Assembly (NCBI GenBank): GCA_040880365.1
Contig: JBBDIO010000170.1
Coordinates: forward strand, 1 to 23,595
Origin: JBBDIO01 sp040880365
GTDB taxonomy: Bacteria; Chloroflexota; Anaerolineae; Caldilineales; Caldilineaceae
Length of the DNA stretch: 23,595 nt
Direction: 5' to 3'
Shown here: positions 22,093 to 23,595 of the stretch, piece after piece
Position numbering within the stretch: position 1 is the first letter of the stretch
How the letters are laid out: the number at the start of each line of letters is the position of its first letter
Translations under genes and position numbers: made by a program
The notes under the pieces: model-generated
The model's input: the letters and a program-made list of their open reading frames with translations, nothing else
What the model was told of the DNA's origin: nothing
Database searches by the model: none

Positions 22093-23595
22093 ATGTCTGA
22101 CCAGTCGCCCACCGCCACCGCCAGCACGCCATCCACCCCGGCCACGCCACCCGAACCACCGCTTGCGCCGCCGCAAACGCTGGGGCGCAGCGCGGGCGTG
22201 CTGGCGTTGGGCAATCTCGCCAGCCGCGTGCTGGGGCTGGTGCGCGAGTTGGTCATCAGCTGGATTTTTGGCGCGGGCGGACAGGTGAGCGCGTTTCGCG
22301 TGGCGGCGCTGGTGCCCACGCTGCTCTATGACTTTCTGATTGGGGGCATGTTGAGCGCGGCGCTGGTGCCCGTGCTCAGCACCTATGCCGCCAATCGGCG
22401 CGAGTTTGTGCCGCTGGTCTGTGCGCTGGTGACCATCTTCGCCCTGGTGCTGACCTTGCTGGTGGTGGCGCTGGAAGCGTTCGCCGCGCCCCTGGCGGGT
22501 CTGCTGGCGGCAGGATTTCAGACGACGAACCCCGAAATGTTGGATCTCACCGTGCGTCTGCTGCGCTGGACCGCGCCCGCGGTCTGGCTTTTTTGCATGG
22601 CGGGCCTGCTCACGGCCACGCTCTATGCGTTGCAGCGTTTCAGCTTCCCGGCGCTGGCGACTGCGGTCTACAATCTGGGGATCGTGGCGACCGCGCCTTT
22701 GCTGGCGCCCATCATCGGCATTTATGCGCTGGCCGCGGGCATTTTGGTGGGTGCGACTGCGCAAGTCGGCATTATGGCGTGGGATCTGGCGCGCGCGGGC
22801 ATTCGTCTGCGCCCGGTGTGGGCCTGGCGACATCCGGCCCTGGGGCAGATGCTGCGCCTCTATCTGCCCATTGCGGGGGGCATGGTGGTGAGCCTGGCGC
22901 AGATTGCGCTGGATCGCCGGCTGGCAACCGGCGCGGCCGAAGAGAGTGTGGCCTGGATGGCAAATGCGACTACGCTGCAACAGATGCCGCTGGGTCTCAT
23001 CAGCGTGGCGATTGCGCTGGCCGCGTTGCCCCAGCTAAGCCGGTTTTTTGCCGCGGGCGACGAAATGGCCTTTCGCCATACACTGGGGCAAGGGCTGCGC
23101 ATGGTGCTGCTGCTGATTGCGCCCGCCGCAATTGTGCTCTGGCTGGTGGGGCAACCGCTGATCGAACTTATCTTCCAGCATGGTCGTTTTGAAGCCCGCG
23201 ATACGGTGCAGGTGACTGCGGCGTTGAATATCTATGTGTTGGGTATGCTCTTTGCAGGCATCGATTTTCCCCTGAACTATGCATTCTATGCGCGCAAGAA
23301 TACGCTGTTGCCGGCGCTGGTGGGCGTTGCCAGCGTCGGTGTCTATGTGATTGTGGCCTATGGCTTGTTGGATCGGTTGGGCTTTTTGGGGCTGGTGTGG
23401 GCCGATACGGCGAAACAGGCCGCGCACGCGATTGTGATGGCGCTGTTGCTGGTCTGGCGAGTCGGCCCGTTAGGCGCGCAGATTGGGCGCGGGCTGTTGC
23501 ACATCGGGCTGGCGTGCGCGGTGTTGGCCGGAGTGCTCTGGGGCGTAGAAATGACCCTCGTTGGGCTGGGGGTGCGCGGTTTGCTGGGCCATGCG
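22093..23595 (+). CDS. murJ: Lipid II flippase MurJ (3' partial)
   Basis: The frame is open without a stop to the right edge; 501 residues are visible and a short C-terminal part is probably missing. MurJ (MviN, MATE-like MVF family) moves lipid II across the inner membrane for peptidoglycan synthesis. A Pro/Thr/Ala-rich N-terminus (to about residue 27) is followed by many helices with family motifs: SRVLGLVRELVISWIFGAG, FLIGGMLSAALVPVLS, ATLYALQRFSFPALA, QMPLGLISVAIALAALPQLS, QPLIELIFQHGRFEARDT, and DFPLNYAFYARKNT. Start: ATG 22093 (MSDQSP) or the in-frame ATG 22084 (MPGMSDQ); neither has a ribosome site. The gene stands alone after the trxB terminators. Confidence 0.92.
   Translation, partial: MSDQSPTATASTPSTPATPPEPPLAPPQTLGRSAGVLALGNLASRVLGLVRELVISWIFGAGGQVSAFRVAALVPTLLYDFLIGGMLSAALVPVLSTYAANRREFVPLVCALVTIFALVLTLLVVALEAFAAPLAGLLAAGFQTTNPEMLDLTVRLLRWTAPAVWLFCMAGLLTATLYALQRFSFPALATAVYNLGIVATAPLLAPIIGIYALAAGILVGATAQVGIMAWDLARAGIRLRPVWAWRHPALGQMLRLYLPIAGGMVVSLAQIALDRRLATGAAEESVAWMANATTLQQMPLGLISVAIALAALPQLSRFFAAGDEMAFRHTLGQGLRMVLLLIAPAAIVLWLVGQPLIELIFQHGRFEARDTVQVTAALNIYVLGMLFAGIDFPLNYAFYARKNTLLPALVGVASVGVYVIVAYGLLDRLGFLGLVWADTAKQAAHAIVMALLLVWRVGPLGAQIGRGLLHIGLACAVLAGVLWGVEMTLVGLGVRGLLGHA

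Overview
The window reads as a G+C-rich bacterial chromosome segment. The best guess is a Chloroflexota (Anaerolineae/Caldilineae-like) organism. The grounds are the glucose/mannose-type sugar importer related to the Thermus protein, a large modular secreted protein ending in an 'LPF'-type C-terminus, a dnaJ-prmA-rsmE order, and a 63-residue membrane protein of a kind I associate with that phylum. No rRNA, tRNA, CRISPR array, IS element or phage gene was seen. The phylum call is inference, not a sequence match.

Left part (1-6436): the 5' edge cuts into a fused tandem ProW-type betaine permease. Then comes a three-gene glucose/mannose-type ABC importer (lipoprotein, MalF-like and MalG-like permeases, no ATPase) behind a strong promoter. 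A 17-bp inverted-repeat terminator separates it from a convergent ProX/OpuAC-type betaine-binding lipoprotein. The betaine permease and its likely binding protein therefore lie on opposite strands, split by the sugar operon. A four-copy 27-bp tandem array overlaps the proX promoter.

Middle part (6437-11922): on the minus strand lie a TetR regulator, an ABA4-like (DUF4281) membrane protein and an eight-helix membrane protein, in that order of transcription. Two sites with the same GAACA-N-TGTTC core lie over the tetR promoter and ahead of the ABA4-like gene, which looks like an autoregulated TetR unit. Next are sqdB (minus) and sqdX (plus), divergent across a structured 482-bp region; together they would make the sulfolipid SQDG.

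Right part (12210-23595): housekeeping genes coaE, a TTG-started 63-aa membrane protein, dnaJ, prmA and rsmE. They are followed by a 1,226-aa secreted multidomain protein, then trxB behind a consensus promoter with a palindrome at its start site and a phased 11-bp repeat upstream. Last is murJ, running off the right edge and possibly translated from a leaderless mRNA.

The most interesting points are the TetR/ABA4-like unit with paired operators, the sulfolipid pair, the repeat arrays placed next to promoters (proX, trxB), and in-frame minisatellites at the ends of several ordinary genes. I did not find a clearly new multi-gene system such as a defence island.
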